Notes: a model not told the origin generated them from the sequence alone. Positions 34,257 through 44,733 are shown, numbered from the stretch's first letter. The stretch: 64,000 nt of DNA from Falsiroseomonas selenitidurans (GCF_012103215.1 NZ_JAAVNE010000019.1:1-64000), one strand, 5' to 3'. Made by a program: numbers and translations.

Positions 34257-34994
34257 ATGTCGCCGCACCCCGTCCAGCTGTCCCTGCCGCTGCCGCCGCT
34301 GCCCTCCGCGGATGCCGCGGATCTGGTGCCGGATGCCTCCAACGCCGCGGCGCTCGCCTGGCTGGAGAGGCCGGGCGACTGGCCGCAGCGCCGCCTGGCG
34401 CTGCATGGGCCGGAGGGGGTGGGCAAGTCGCACATGCTGCACGCCACCGCGAAGCGCCATGGCTGGCGCCTGTTGCAGGGGCCGGGGCTGGTGATGGAGG
34501 CGGCGCTGGCCGAAGCCGCCGGCACCGCGCTGGACCGCGCCGATGCGGCGCCGGAGGTGGCGCTGTTCCACCTGATCAACCAGGCCGCCGCCAGCGGCGC
34601 GCCGCTGCTGCTGGCCGCCCGCGCGCCGCCCGCCCGCTGGGCCACGGCGCTGCCCGACCTCGCCAGCCGCCTGCGCGCCACCCAGGCGGTGGCCATCGCC
34701 CGGCCGGAGGCGCCGCTGCTGGCGGCGCTGCTGGCCAAGCACATCGCCGACCGGCAGTTGCGGGTGGAGCCCGGGGTGCAGGCCTTCCTGCTGGCCCGCC
34801 TGCCGCGTGAGGCCGCGGCCATCGCCGCGGCGGTGGCCGCGCTCGATGCCGCCTCGCTCGCCGGCGGCGGCGCCATCACCCGGCCTTTCGCCCGCCAGGT
34901 CCTGGCCCTGCAGGTCCGGGAGGATCCCGGCGCGGATGATCCTTCGGCGACGGCGCCGCAAACCGCCTCCCCCACCCGGCCCGCGCCGGGCTAG
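34257..34994 (+). CDS. hdaA: DnaA-regulatory HdaA-like ATPase
   Basis: A 245-residue DnaA-related protein. The N-terminus contains QLSLPLP, the sliding-clamp-binding motif of Hda, then an AAA+ core with Walker A GPEGVGKSH at about residues 50-60 and a lid domain with the arginine-containing LRATQAVAI and RLPREAAAI segments; the DnaA DNA-binding domain is absent. Hda with the clamp stimulates ATP hydrolysis on DnaA and prevents re-initiation. The Walker B aspartate is not clearly conserved (ALFHLINQ replaces a DD pair), as in many HdaA proteins. Confidence 0.8.
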   Translation: MSPHPVQLSLPLPPLPSADAADLVPDASNAAALAWLERPGDWPQRRLALHGPEGVGKSHMLHATAKRHGWRLLQGPGLVMEAALAEAAGTALDRADAAPEVALFHLINQAAASGAPLLLAARAPPARWATALPDLASRLRATQAVAIARPEAPLLAALLAKHIADRQLRVEPGVQAFLLARLPREAAAIAAAVAALDAASLAGGGAITRPFARQVLALQVREDPGADDPSATAPQTASPTRPAPG

Positions 34995-35003
34995 GCTGCG
35001 CGG

Positions 35004-37238
35004 ATGGAAACGTTGCCCCCGCCCCAGGAAGCGCCCGCCCCGCCCGTGCCGAAGCCCGCCCGTCCGGAGCCACCGCGCCCGCCCGCCATCGCGCCGGACA
35101 GCCCGGCGCGCTTCATCAACCGCGAACTATCCTGGCTCGCCTTCAACACCCGCGTGCTGGAGGAAGCCGCCAACCGCCGCCACCCGCTGCTGGAGCGGCT
35201 GCGCTTCGTGGCGATCTCCGCCTCCAACCTGGATGAGTTCTATTCGGTGCGCGTGGCGGGCCTGATCGGCCAGGAACGCGCCGGCATCACCGCCGCCTCG
35301 CCCGATGGCCTGACCCCGAGCCAGCAGCTCGCCGCCGTGAACACCGCCGCGCAGGCGCTGATCGAGGGCCAGCAGGCCGCCTGGCACGAGCTGCGCGGGC
35401 TGCTGGACGGCGCCGGCGTGACGGTGTGCGACATCAAGGACCTGACGGAAGCCGACCGCAGCTGGCTGGAAGGCTGGTTCATGGACCGGGTCTTCGCCGT
35501 GCTCACCCCGCTGGCGGTGGACCCGGCGCACCCCTTCCCCTTCATCGCCAACCTGGCGCTGTGCATGGTCCTGAAACTGGTGCGGGAGGAGGATGGCGGC
35601 ACCATGCGCGCCCTGCTGCCCCTGCCGCCCCAGATCGAGCGCTTCATCCGCCTGCCGGCAGACCCAGACCAGCGCGGCCGCATCCGCTTCGTGATGCTGG
35701 AGGACCTGATCGTCCTGTTCCTGCACCGCCTGTTCCCCGGCTTCATCGCCGCCGAACACGGCCTGTTCCGCCTGATCCGCGACACCGACGTGGAGTTCGA
35801 GGAGGAGGCGGAGGACCTCGTCCGCTCCTATGAGACCGCATTGAAGCGCCGCCGCCGCGGCCGCGCCATCCTGCTGACCGTCGATGTGCGCATGGCCGCG
35901 GACATGGTGGATCTGGTGGCGGAGGAGCTGGATTCGGACCGCGCCGGGGTGGTGAAGGTGGACGGGCTGCTCGGCATCGCCGACATCCGCCAGCTGATCG
36001 TGGATGACCGGCCCGACCTGCTGTTCACCCCCTACACGCCGCGTTTCCCCGAACGCATCCTGGATTTCGGCGGCGACTGCTTCGCCGCCATCGCCGCCAA
36101 GGACATCGTCGTCCACCACCCGTATGAGAGCTTCGACGTGGTGGTGCAGTTCCTGCGCCAGGCGGCGCGCGACCCGAACGTGGTCGCCATCAAGCAGACG
36201 CTGTACCGCACCTCCCGCGACAGCCCGATCGCCCGCGCCCTGATCGAGGCGGCGGAGGCCGGAAAATCCGTCACCGGCATCGTCGAGATCAAGGCCCGCT
36301 TCGACGAGGAACGGAACATCGCCTTGGCGCGGGAGCTGGAGGCCGCTGGCGTGCAGGTGGTGTTCGGCTTCGTCGAGCTGAAGACCCACGCCAAGGTATC
36401 CCTGGTGGTCCGTCGCGAACGCGACATCCTGCGCAGCTACGCGCATTTCGGCACCGGCAACTACCACCCGATCACGGCCCGCATCTACACCGACCTCTCC
36501 TTCTTCACCGCCGATCCGGCGCTGACCCGCGATGCCGCCAAGCTGTTCAACTACATGACCGGCTATGCCCGGCCGGAGACGATGGAAGGCCTGGCCTTCG
36601 CCCCGCTCACCATCCGCCCCGCCCTGCTCGGCCTGATCGAGCGCGAGATCGCCTTCGCGCAGGAAGGCAAACCGGCCGGCATCTGGCTCAAGATGAACTC
36701 CCTGGTGGATGAGCAGATCATCGACGCGCTCTATCGCGCCAGCCAGGCCGGGGTGCGGGTGGAATGCGTGGTGCGCGGCATCTGCTGCCTGCGCCCCGGC
36801 ATCCCCGGCCTGTCCGAGCACATCCGGGTGAAGTCCATCGTCGGCCGCTTCCTGGAGCACAGCCGCGTCTATGTCTTCGGCAACGGCCACCGCCTGCCAT
36901 CCCGCCGCGCCCGCGTCTTCATCAGCAGCGCCGACCTGATGGCGCGCAACATGGACTGGCGGGTGGAGACGATGGTGCCGATCGAGAATCCCACCGTGCA
37001 CACCCAGATCCTGGACCAGGTGATGGCGGTGAACCTGCAGGACACGCTGCAAAGCTGGCACCTGAAGCCCGATGGCACCTATCGCCGCCACGCGACCGGT
37101 GGCAAATCAGGCGCCACGAAGCCGGTCTCGGCGCATGAGTACTTCATGACCAACCCCTCGCTCTCCGGCCGCGGCAGTGCGCTGCAGCGGCAGGCGGGCC
37201 CTGCCCGGCGCCGGCAGGACCGCGTGTTGCAGGACTAG
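35004..37238 (+). CDS. ppk1: Polyphosphate kinase 1
   Basis: A 744-residue enzyme that reversibly polymerises the gamma phosphate of ATP into polyphosphate. The N domain begins after a proline-rich 30-residue tail with [20 protein letters not shown]. Catalytic histidines are placed at His462 (KTHAKVSL, autophosphorylated) and His619 (LEHSRVYVF); [15 protein letters not shown] also marks the C1 domain. It starts nine bases after hdaA and is followed closely by ppx, forming a polyphosphate pair. Confidence 0.96.
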   Translation: METLPPPQEAPAPPVPKPARPEPPRPPAIAPDSPARFINRELSWLAFNTRVLEEAANRRHPLLERLRFVAISASNLDEFYSVRVAGLIGQERAGITAASPDGLTPSQQLAAVNTAAQALIEGQQAAWHELRGLLDGAGVTVCDIKDLTEADRSWLEGWFMDRVFAVLTPLAVDPAHPFPFIANLALCMVLKLVREEDGGTMRALLPLPPQIERFIRLPADPDQRGRIRFVMLEDLIVLFLHRLFPGFIAAEHGLFRLIRDTDVEFEEEAEDLVRSYETALKRRRRGRAILLTVDVRMAADMVDLVAEELDSDRAGVVKVDGLLGIADIRQLIVDDRPDLLFTPYTPRFPERILDFGGDCFAAIAAKDIVVHHPYESFDVVVQFLRQAARDPNVVAIKQTLYRTSRDSPIARALIEAAEAGKSVTGIVEIKARFDEERNIALARELEAAGVQVVFGFVELKTHAKVSLVVRRERDILRSYAHFGTGNYHPITARIYTDLSFFTADPALTRDAAKLFNYMTGYARPETMEGLAFAPLTIRPALLGLIEREIAFAQEGKPAGIWLKMNSLVDEQIIDALYRASQAGVRVECVVRGICCLRPGIPGLSEHIRVKSIVGRFLEHSRVYVFGNGHRLPSRRARVFISSADLMARNMDWRVETMVPIENPTVHTQILDQVMAVNLQDTLQSWHLKPDGTYRRHATGGKSGATKPVSAHEYFMTNPSLSGRGSALQRQAGPARRRQDRVLQD

Positions 37239-37268
37239 CCCCCCGTTTTGGACCTCCCCCTTTCCTCC

Positions 37269-38768
37269 ATGCCCCGCACCCGCATCACCGAGCCGCCGCC
37301 GCGCCTGGCGGTGGTCGACCTCGGCTCCAACTCCGTCCGGCTGGTGGTGTTCGAGGGCCTGTCCCGCAACCCGCTGACCATCTTCAATGAGAAGGCGGTG
37401 CTCGGCCTCGGTCGCGGCCTGCAGAACACCGGCCTGCTGAACGAGGCCGCGATCGGCCCGGCGCTCACCGTGATGGGCCGCTACGCCGCCGTCGCCCGCG
37501 CCATGGGGGCGGAGACGGTGGAGGTGGTGGCCACCGCCGCGGCGCGGGATGCGGAGAACGGCCCGGACTTCATCGCCGCCCTGCGGGACCGCCACCCGGA
37601 CATGCCGGTGCGCGTGCTGACGGGGGAGGAGGAGGCCAACCTCTCCGCCGATGGCGTGCTGCTGGGCTTCCCGGACGCCGACGGCATCCTGGGCGACCTC
37701 GGCGGCGGCTCGCTGGAGGTGGTGGAACTGGACCGCGGCCGCGCCGGGGCCGCCGCCTCGCTGCCCATCGGCGCCATCCGCCTGGCCGACCGCGCCGGCG
37801 GCGACCCGGCGCGCGCCCGCGCCATCGTCGAGGCGGACCTGGCCCGCGTGCCCTGGCTGAAGCGCGGCGAGGGGCGGGACCTCTACCTGGTGGGCGGCGC
37901 CTGGCGGGCCCTGGCGCGGATGCACATCGCCCAGACCGACTACCCGCTCTCCATCGTCCACCACTACGTGCTGCGGCGGGAGGAGGCGCGGGACCTCGCC
38001 GGGGTCGTGGCGAAATCCGAACGGCGGATGCTGGAACGCATGCCCGGCGCCCCGGCCAAGCGGCTGGGGGACATGCCCTTTGCCGCCGTGGTGCTGCGCC
38101 GCCTGCTGCGCGCCACCGGCGCCCGCCGCGTGGTGTTTTCCGCCAACGGGCTGCGGGAGGGCTGGTATGCCCGCCTGCTGCCGGAAGCGGTGCGCCGCGC
38201 CGACCCGATGCTGGAAGCCGGCCGCGACCTGGCGCTGCGCTGGGGCCGCGACCCGGACCTGCCCACGGCCCTGCAGGCCTGGACCGCCCCGCTGTTCGAG
38301 GCCGAGCCCCCGGACCAGGCGGCGCTGCGGGAGGCGTGCTGCTGGATCGCCGATATCGGCAGCCACGACCACCCGGACTACCGCGCCGAACAGGCCTTTT
38401 TCCGGGTTCTGCGCCAGCCCGGCGTGGGGCTGGACCACCACCAGCGCGCCTTCCTGGCCCTGGTGGTGGCGCTGCGCTACGAGGCCGAGCCGCTCGCCCC
38501 CTGCCTGGCCACGGCGCGATCCCTGCTGGACGCCACGGCGGTGAAGCGGGCGGAGGCACTCGGCGCCGCGCTGCGCCTGGCCTTCACCCTCTCGGGCGGC
38601 ACCCCCATCCTGCTGGCCGGCACCGCGCTGCACCGGCGGGGGGAGGAGCTGGTGCTGCGCCTGGTGGAAGGCAGCGGCGTCTTCGCCGGCGAAAGCGTGC
38701 AGCGGCGGCTCGACGTGCTGGCGGCCGCGCTGGGGCTGGTGGCGAGTGTGGAGGTGGCGGCGGTCTGA
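37269..38768 (+). CDS. ppx: Ppx/GppA-family exopolyphosphatase
   Basis: A 499-residue phosphatase of the sugar-kinase/Hsp70 fold that would degrade polyphosphate or pppGpp. Phosphate loops VVDLGSNSVRLVVF (N-terminus) and GDLGGGSLEVVEL (about residues 140-155) are present, followed by a C-terminal HD-like helical domain. An ATG at 37269 is preferred to an in-frame TTG 21 bases earlier. Adjacent ppk1 implies a synthesis/degradation pair in one operon; pppGpp activity cannot be excluded. Confidence 0.92.
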   Translation: MPRTRITEPPPRLAVVDLGSNSVRLVVFEGLSRNPLTIFNEKAVLGLGRGLQNTGLLNEAAIGPALTVMGRYAAVARAMGAETVEVVATAAARDAENGPDFIAALRDRHPDMPVRVLTGEEEANLSADGVLLGFPDADGILGDLGGGSLEVVELDRGRAGAAASLPIGAIRLADRAGGDPARARAIVEADLARVPWLKRGEGRDLYLVGGAWRALARMHIAQTDYPLSIVHHYVLRREEARDLAGVVAKSERRMLERMPGAPAKRLGDMPFAAVVLRRLLRATGARRVVFSANGLREGWYARLLPEAVRRADPMLEAGRDLALRWGRDPDLPTALQAWTAPLFEAEPPDQAALREACCWIADIGSHDHPDYRAEQAFFRVLRQPGVGLDHHQRAFLALVVALRYEAEPLAPCLATARSLLDATAVKRAEALGAALRLAFTLSGGTPILLAGTALHRRGEELVLRLVEGSGVFAGESVQRRLDVLAAALGLVASVEVAAV

Positions 38769-38777
38769 GGCCAAAAG

Positions 38778-38804
38778 CCCTCTCCCCCCAGCGGGGGGAG
38801 AGGG
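38778..38804. terminator. Perfect 12-bp hairpin between convergent genes
   Basis: Arms CCCTCTCCCCCC (38778-38789) and GGGGGGAGAGGG (38793-38804) flank an AGC loop, nine bases after the ppx stop and before the convergent SYLF gene. The element continues as GTTGGGGGAGGG, a tail resembled by the other copies in this window. Confidence 0.65.
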
Positions 38805-38996
38805 TTGGGGGAGGGTGGCGACGCTGCCGGCCCAGGGAATGTCGCGCCCCAGAACCCCATGCCGCCTCAGCCCACTCTGGTTGCCTGACCCTCTTCCCAC
38901 CGGACGGCGCTGTGGCGCCGCCCGGCCGGGTTCGGGCTCGATCGATATCGGAAATGGCCCCGCGCCGCACAGGGCGCCGCGGGGCGGGGCGGCATC

Positions 38997-39563
38997 TCAG
39001 ACCGGGTTGATCGGCGTGATCTTCGTCCCGTTGATGGACAGCGACGCCATCAGCCCCTGCTGCCCGAAGGTCACCGCATAGACCGGCTCGCGCAGCGTCG
39101 TGCTCGTCACATTCGCCTGCAGGCCGCGGTCCAGCGCCACCACGGAAGGCCCGGTGCCGATCTCCCAGCCATTGGCGGCCTGCAGCGCGCGCAGCGCCTC
39201 GTCCGTCATGAAGAACATCGCCAGCCCCGCCACCTGCGCCCCGGCCAGCAGGCCGAAGGACGCGCCGGCGATCTGGTAGAACCCCTGGCGTTCATTGCCG
39301 CGGAACAGGATGCCCTCGCCATACTGCCCGCCGACGATCAGCCCGCCGCTGACGATGCGGGGGAAGATCAGCATGGCCTTGGCGTTGTCGAACAGCGGCG
39401 CCAGGCCCGGCTGGCTGCGCAGCAGCCCCAGCGCGGACTCCACATTGGCGGCGATCTCGGCCCGCGTCGCGGCATGGGCGACGACGGGCAGGGTGGACAG
39501 CAGGCTGCCCCCGGTCATGGCCAGGGCGGCGTGGCGGGCGAGGGTCCGGCGATCGATCGGCAT
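38997..39563 (-). CDS. Exported SYLF-domain (YSC84/Ysc84-related) lipid-binding protein
   Basis: A 188-residue protein with a signal peptide whose n-region DRRTLARHA followed by a hydrophobic stretch is Tat-like, ending at AHA. The mature part is a SYLF domain: FDNAKAMLIFPRIVSGGLIVGGQYGEGIL, here cited in pieces as AKAMLIFPRIVSGG and GGQYGEGILF, plus a C-terminal GLMASLSINGTKITPI. SYLF domains bind phosphoinositides in eukaryotes; the bacterial role is unclear, probably envelope-related. The 192 bases after ppx hold the hairpin and nothing else visible. Confidence 0.85.
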   Translation of the reverse strand: MPIDRRTLARHAALAMTGGSLLSTLPVVAHAATRAEIAANVESALGLLRSQPGLAPLFDNAKAMLIFPRIVSGGLIVGGQYGEGILFRGNERQGFYQIAGASFGLLAGAQVAGLAMFFMTDEALRALQAANGWEIGTGPSVVALDRGLQANVTSTTLREPVYAVTFGQQGLMASLSINGTKITPINPV

Positions 39564-39667
39564 GGTCTGGTGTCTCCGCATCGGTGGATGCGGCCGGAAC
39601 GCGGCGTCGCCACCGCGGTTGCAGACTGCCACGCGGCTTTCACGCCGCCGCCTTGCCCTGGGCGCGT

Positions 39668-40849
39668 TCAGGCCTGGATCAGCCGCACCCGCCGCCCATC
39701 GACGCCCAGCGCCACGCGCCCGGCGCGCAGATCCAGCGCCGCGGCGCCGAACACCTCCCGCCGCCAGCCCTGCAGCGCGGCCAGTTCCGTCTCCCCGGCC
39801 GCCAGCCGCTCCAACTCCTCGGCATTGGCCAGCAGGCGGGGCGCCACCTGGTGTTCCTCGCTCTTCGCCGCCAGCAGCACCTTCAGCAGCGCCACCAGGG
39901 CGGGGGAGGGGTTGGCGCCGTTCGCACGCTCCTTCGGCGCGTCCGGCAGCGCCTCCTCCGGCAGTGCCTTCGCCGCCTCGATGGCCGCGAGGAGGGAGAC
40001 GCCGGACTTGCCCTTGGCGAAGCCCTCGCTGATGCCGCGGGCGCGCGCCAGCTCGGTGATGCTGTCCGGCGCGGTGGCGGCAATCTCCAGCAGCGTCTCG
40101 TCCTTCACCAGCCGCTGGCGGGGGATGTTCACCCGCTGCGCCTCGCGCTCCCGCCACGCCGCGGCGGCGCGCAGCAGGCTGAGGAAGCGGCGGTTGCTGG
40201 TGCGCGGGCGCAACCGTTCCCAGGCGGTCTCGGGGTCCTGGCGATAGGTCGCGGGCTCGGCCAGCGCCGCCATCTCCTCCGCCACCCAGGCGCCGCGGCC
40301 TTCGCGTTCCAGCTTCCCGGTCAGCGCGGTGTAGATGCGGCGCAGATGCGTCACATCCGCCGCCGCATAGGCGATCTGCGCCGGGGACAGCGGCCGCGCC
40401 GCCCAGTCGCTGAAGCGGTGCGCCTTGTCGATCTGCGCATTGGCCAGCGACCGCGCCAGCTGGTCGTAGCTCACCTGATCGCCGAAGCCGGCAACCGTCG
40501 CGGCAATCTGCGTGTCGTAGATCGGCGTCGGCACCGCGCCGAAGCGCAGCAGGAAGATTTCCACATCCTGCCGGGCGGCGTGGAACACCTTCATCACCGC
40601 GGTGTCGGCCAGCAATTCGCCCAGCGAGTCCAGCTCGATCCCCGGGGCGAGCGCGTCCACCACCGCCACCTCGCGCTCCCCGGCCAGCTGCACCACGCAC
40701 AGCTCCGGCCAGTAGGTGCGCTCCCGCATGAACTCCGTATCGACGGTGACGAAGCGCTCCGCGCGCAGCCGCGTGCACAGCGCGGCCAGGGCCTCGGTGT
40801 CGGTGATCAGGTAGGGCACCGCTTCGGCGCCCGCGTTGCGGCGGCTCAT
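39668..40849 (-). CDS. rnd: Ribonuclease D
   Basis: A 393-residue 3'-5' exoribonuclease trimming tRNA precursors. The DEDD active site is visible: VTVDTEFMRERTYWP (Exo I, Asp and Glu), VFHAARQDVEI (Exo II) and AAADVTHLRRIY (Exo III). A C-terminal HRDC domain spans about residues 205-285, with a second helical region after it. The ATG at 40849 gives the standard N-terminus. It is divergent from aspS with 106 bases between, a recurrent alphaproteobacterial arrangement. Confidence 0.95.
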   Translation of the reverse strand: MSRRNAGAEAVPYLITDTEALAALCTRLRAERFVTVDTEFMRERTYWPELCVVQLAGEREVAVVDALAPGIELDSLGELLADTAVMKVFHAARQDVEIFLLRFGAVPTPIYDTQIAATVAGFGDQVSYDQLARSLANAQIDKAHRFSDWAARPLSPAQIAYAAADVTHLRRIYTALTGKLEREGRGAWVAEEMAALAEPATYRQDPETAWERLRPRTSNRRFLSLLRAAAAWREREAQRVNIPRQRLVKDETLLEIAATAPDSITELARARGISEGFAKGKSGVSLLAAIEAAKALPEEALPDAPKERANGANPSPALVALLKVLLAAKSEEHQVAPRLLANAEELERLAAGETELAALQGWRREVFGAAALDLRAGRVALGVDGRRVRLIQA

Positions 40850-40955
40850 GCCCCGTCTGTAGCGCCCGGCGGGATTTGGCGAAAGGCGCGGCCTTGACAT
40901 CGGGCGCCGGCTCGGGCGGTTTGACCCCTCTCAGAACCCCCGCAGGCCCTATATC

Positions 40956-42773
40956 ATGCACGCCTACCGCACCCACCATTGCGGCGCGCTCCGCGCCGCC
41001 GACGCCGGCAAGACCGTTCGCCTCTCGGGCTGGGTGCACCGCAAGCGCGACCATGGCGGGCTGCTTTTCGTCGATCTGCGCGACCATCACGGGCTGACGC
41101 AATGCGTTGTCGCCCAGGGTTCGCCGAGTTTCGCGACACTGGACGGCGCCCGCCCCGAATCGGTGGTGACCGTGACCGGGGAGGTGGTGCCGCGCGAAGG
41201 GGCGACCATCAACCCGAAGCTGCCGACCGGCGCGATCGAGCTGCGGGTGCAGGCCGTCACCGTGCAATCCGCCGCCGAGGTGCTGCCCATCCAGGTGGCC
41301 GGGGAGCAGGAATTCCCCGAGGATCTGCGCCTGCGCTACCGCTTCATCGACCTGCGGCGCGAACGCCAGCACCGCAACCTGATGCTGCGCAGCGCGGTCA
41401 TCGCCAGCATCCGCCGCCGCATGATCGACCAGGGATTCACCGAGTTCCAGACCCCGATCCTGACGGCCAGCAGCCCGGAAGGCGCGCGGGACTTCCTGGT
41501 GCCGGCGCGCAACCATCCCGGCAAGTTCTACGCCCTGCCGCAGGCGCCGCAGCAGTTCAAGCAGCTGGCGATGGTGGCCGGCTTCGACCGCTATTTCCAG
41601 ATCGCCCCCTGCTTCCGCGACGAAGCCTCCCGCGCCGACCGCTCGCCCGGCGAATTTTACCAGCTCGACTTCGAGATGAGCTTCGTCACCCAGGAAGATG
41701 TCTTCGCCGCCATCGAGCCGGTCCTGGCCGGCGTCTTCGAGGAATTCGCCGATTTCTCCGGCACCAGGCGGTCGGTCACCCCGGCGCCCTTCCCGCGCAT
41801 CCCCTATGACCAGTCCATGCTGGAATTCGGCTCCGACAAGCCGGATCTGCGCAACCCGATCCGCATCGCGGACGTGACCGAGCATTTCGCCGGCGGCGGC
41901 TTCGGGCTGTTCGCGCGCGCGGTGGACAAGGGCGCGGTGGTCCGCGCCATCCCGGCGCCGGGTGCCGCCGGCAACCCGCGCAGCTTCTTCGACAAGATGA
42001 ACGAATGGGCCCGCGAACAGGGCGCCGGCGGCCTGGGCTACATCACCTTCGCCAACGGGGAGGCCGGCGGCCCGATCGCCAAGAACCTGCAGCCGGAGCG
42101 CGTGGCCGCGATCAAGGCCGCCTGCAGCCTGGCGGACGGCGACGCCGTGTTCTTCGCCGCCGACAAGGTGGACGCCGCCGCCAAGCTGGCCGGCCAGGCC
42201 CGCACGCGGCTCGGCCATGAACTCGGCCTGATCGAGAAGGATTCCTACCGGTTCTGCTGGGTCACCGACTTCCCCATGTATGAATTGAACGAGGATACCG
42301 GCCAGATCGACTTCAGCCACAACCCCTTCTCCATGCCGCAGGGGGAGCTGGAGGCGCTGAACACCATGGATCCGCTGCAGATCAAGGCCTACCAGTACGA
42401 CATCGTCTGCAACGGCATCGAGCTTTCTTCCGGCGCCATCCGCAACCACCGCCCGGACATCATGCTCCGCGCCTTCGAGATCGCGGGCTACGGCGCCGAT
42501 GTGGTGGAAGCGCGCTTCGGCGGCATGCTGAACGCCTTCCGCTACGGCGCCCCGCCCCATGGCGGCTCCGCCCCCGGCATCGACCGCATCGTCATGCTGC
42601 TTGCCGATGAGCCGAATATTCGTGAAGTCATTTTGTTTCCCATGAATCAGCAGGCGGAAGACCTGATGATGGGGGCGCCGGCGCCGGTGGACGCGGCGCG
42701 GCTCAAGGAACTTTCGATCAAGCTGGACCTGCCGCCGCCGAAAGGTGGTGCAGGTGGCGCCAAGGCTTCCTAG
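40956..42773 (+). CDS. aspS: Aspartyl-tRNA synthetase
   Basis: A 605-residue class IIb synthetase that charges tRNA-Asp. The OB-fold anticodon domain is at the N-terminus ([15 protein letters not shown]), class II motif 1-3 regions follow ([44 protein letters not shown]), with the bacterial GAD insertion between (about 290-420). Whether it also charges tRNA-Asn (non-discriminating type) cannot be seen. There is no strong ribosome site before the ATG. EipB follows 30 bases after the stop. Confidence 0.96.
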   Translation: MHAYRTHHCGALRAADAGKTVRLSGWVHRKRDHGGLLFVDLRDHHGLTQCVVAQGSPSFATLDGARPESVVTVTGEVVPREGATINPKLPTGAIELRVQAVTVQSAAEVLPIQVAGEQEFPEDLRLRYRFIDLRRERQHRNLMLRSAVIASIRRRMIDQGFTEFQTPILTASSPEGARDFLVPARNHPGKFYALPQAPQQFKQLAMVAGFDRYFQIAPCFRDEASRADRSPGEFYQLDFEMSFVTQEDVFAAIEPVLAGVFEEFADFSGTRRSVTPAPFPRIPYDQSMLEFGSDKPDLRNPIRIADVTEHFAGGGFGLFARAVDKGAVVRAIPAPGAAGNPRSFFDKMNEWAREQGAGGLGYITFANGEAGGPIAKNLQPERVAAIKAACSLADGDAVFFAADKVDAAAKLAGQARTRLGHELGLIEKDSYRFCWVTDFPMYELNEDTGQIDFSHNPFSMPQGELEALNTMDPLQIKAYQYDIVCNGIELSSGAIRNHRPDIMLRAFEIAGYGADVVEARFGGMLNAFRYGAPPHGGSAPGIDRIVMLLADEPNIREVILFPMNQQAEDLMMGAPAPVDAARLKELSIKLDLPPPKGGAGGAKAS

Positions 42774-42803
42774 ATGGGTCTGATCCCTGGGACCGGAGCC
42801 TTC

Positions 42804-43667
42804 ATGCAGCCGAACCGTCGCCTGATCCAGTTTGCCGCCGCCTTCGCCCTGTTCGCGCTGCCGGCCGCGGCGGCGGAGCCGGTGACCGCGGGGCCGCGCG
42901 CCGGCCTGCCGGAGGCGGCGCTTTCGGCCGGCATCGCCCGCATGGCGTCGCACCGCGCGGCCTATCGGCTGGACCTGGGCGAGGCGCGGAATTCGGGCAT
43001 CGGCGCGGTGCGCGGCGCCATGGTGTTCGACATCGCCGATGCCTGCGAGGGCTGGGCCACCCGCCAGCGCATGACCATGACGGTGACGGACCGCGAGGGG
43101 CAGGAGATCGAGACCGTCTCCGACTATGCGACCTATGAGGCGAAGGACAATTCCAGCCTCCGCTTCTCCCTGACCCAATCCACCCAGGGCGCCGTCAGCC
43201 AGCGCGTCTCGGGCGAGGCGTCGCTGCAGCCGGATGGGTCCGGCACGGTCCGCTTCTCCGAACCGGCGGGGCAGGAGGAGACGCTGCCCCCCGGCACGCT
43301 GCTGCCGATGCGCCACACCGTGCTGGCGGTGGAAGCCGCCCGCGCCGGCCGCCGCATCCTGGCGGCGCCGCTGTTCGACGGCACGACGGATGAGGGCGCG
43401 CAGGACACCACCACGGTGGTGACGGCCTGGACCGCCGGGGCCCCCAATCCGCGCTTCCCGTTGCTGGACGGCCAGGCCGCCGGCCAGATGCGCATCGCCT
43501 TCTTCGAGCGCGGCGCAGCGGCCTCCGGCGGCGCCTCGCAGCCGGAATACGAGGTGGGGCTGCGCTATTTCGACAATGGCGTGGCGGATGAGATCGTGAT
43601 GGATTTCGGCGACTTCTCCGTCACCGGCCAGGCCCTGGAACTGACGCCGCTGCCCGGGGGCTGCTGA
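42804..43667 (+). CDS. EipB-like cell-envelope integrity protein (DUF1849)
   Basis: A 287-residue exported protein with a signal peptide ending near PAAAAE. Its mature domain is beta-rich with the DUF1849 pattern: SHRAAYRLDLGEA, GAMVFDIADACEGWATRQR and a terminal ELTPLPGGC. Cys81 and the C-terminal Cys287 match the conserved disulfide of Brucella EipB, a periplasmic protein needed for envelope integrity. The ATG at 42804 is preceded by GGAG; an upstream ATG at 42774 would spoil the signal peptide. Confidence 0.87.
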   Translation: MQPNRRLIQFAAAFALFALPAAAAEPVTAGPRAGLPEAALSAGIARMASHRAAYRLDLGEARNSGIGAVRGAMVFDIADACEGWATRQRMTMTVTDREGQEIETVSDYATYEAKDNSSLRFSLTQSTQGAVSQRVSGEASLQPDGSGTVRFSEPAGQEETLPPGTLLPMRHTVLAVEAARAGRRILAAPLFDGTTDEGAQDTTTVVTAWTAGAPNPRFPLLDGQAAGQMRIAFFERGAAASGGASQPEYEVGLRYFDNGVADEIVMDFGDFSVTGQALELTPLPGGC

Positions 43668-43709
43668 GCCCCCGGCCTTCTGGCGGGCACGGGCGCTGAG
43701 GCCCCCGCT

Positions 43710-44711
43710 TCAGGCGGTGCGGAACAACCCGGCAATCTCCGCCCGGTCCCGGGTGCGGGTCAGCGCCAGCATCAGCAGGATGCGCGCCTTCTGCGGGTTC
43801 AGGTTGTCGGCATTGATGAAGCCTTCCTCGCCATAGCGGCGGGTCGGGAAGGTGCGGCCGGATCCGGCGCGGGAGGACAGCACCACGGCGCAGCCATGCA
43901 CGATCGCCTCCGCCATCGCCGTGCGCTCCGCCGGGGTGACGAAGCCCGGGGCCAGGCCGGCCGCCACCAGCCCGGCCGCGCCGGCGGCCAGGAAGGCATG
44001 CACCGCGACGCCATCGCCCCCCGCCACGGAATAGACCACGTCGACTCGCGGCGCGCGCTCCTGCCCCAGGATGTCGAAGCGGCCTGCCACCGGCAGCAGG
44101 CGCGTCGGGCGGCGCCAATGGCTGATGCGGTCGGCATCCACATGCCCCAGCACGCCGACATCCGGGCTGCGGAAGGTCTGCAGCCGCCCGGTGGAGGTCT
44201 TCGTCACCTCCCGCGCCGCATGCACCTCGTCATTCAGCACCACCAGCACGCCCAGCCCGCGGGAAGCCGGGTCGCCCGCCACGCGCACCGCCGCCACCAG
44301 GTTCATCGCCGCGTCGCTGGACAGGCCGGTGAAGGGCCGCTGCGCGCCGGTGACCACCACGGGCAGGTCGGTGGGCAGGGTCAGCGACAGCAGGTAGGCG
44401 GTTTCCTCCAGCGTCGCCGTGCCATGCGTCACCACCACCCCGGCCAGGTCGGGGTGCTGCGCCTCCAGCTCGACGATCTTCGCCACCAGGGCGCGCCATT
44501 CCGCCCAGCCGATGGCGGTGGAGGGGATGGCGGTGAAGGGCACCGCGATCACCTCCGCCACCCGCGCCAGATCCGGCACCCCGGCCACCAGCTCGTCCGC
44601 CGTCAGGATCGGACGGCCGGAGGAGGCGTAGTCCTGCGTGTCCAGCGGGTGGAGCCCCTGGGAGGCGATGGTGCCGCCGGTGCCGATCACCGCGACTTTC
44701 GGCTTGGTCAT
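43710..44711 (-). CDS. Asparaginase-family protein with altered catalytic motif
   Basis: A 333-residue asparaginase-fold protein, cytosolic by lack of a signal. The first motif IGTGGTIAS gives the nucleophile Thr14, and Lys171 (EVTKTST) corresponds to the catalytic Lys of type II enzymes. The second motif is THGTATLEET: where the well-studied enzymes have Thr-Asp-Thr, the Asp is Ala (residue 99, codon GCG). That change should affect the usual Thr-Lys-Asp triad, so activity or substrate may differ. The gene is followed by the thioesterase on the other side, 22 bases upstream. Confidence 0.85.
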   Translation of the reverse strand: MTKPKVAVIGTGGTIASQGLHPLDTQDYASSGRPILTADELVAGVPDLARVAEVIAVPFTAIPSTAIGWAEWRALVAKIVELEAQHPDLAGVVVTHGTATLEETAYLLSLTLPTDLPVVVTGAQRPFTGLSSDAAMNLVAAVRVAGDPASRGLGVLVVLNDEVHAAREVTKTSTGRLQTFRSPDVGVLGHVDADRISHWRRPTRLLPVAGRFDILGQERAPRVDVVYSVAGGDGVAVHAFLAAGAAGLVAAGLAPGFVTPAERTAMAEAIVHGCAVVLSSRAGSGRTFPTRRYGEEGFINADNLNPQKARILLMLALTRTRDRAEIAGLFRTA

Positions 44712-44733
44712 GGTCGGATCTTCTTCCCGGAAA

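Noticed and set aside
40893..40955. TTGACA and TATATC boxes before aspS as a promoter
   Set aside because: The spacing between the boxes is wrong for a sigma-70 promoter, and TATATC abuts the start codon.
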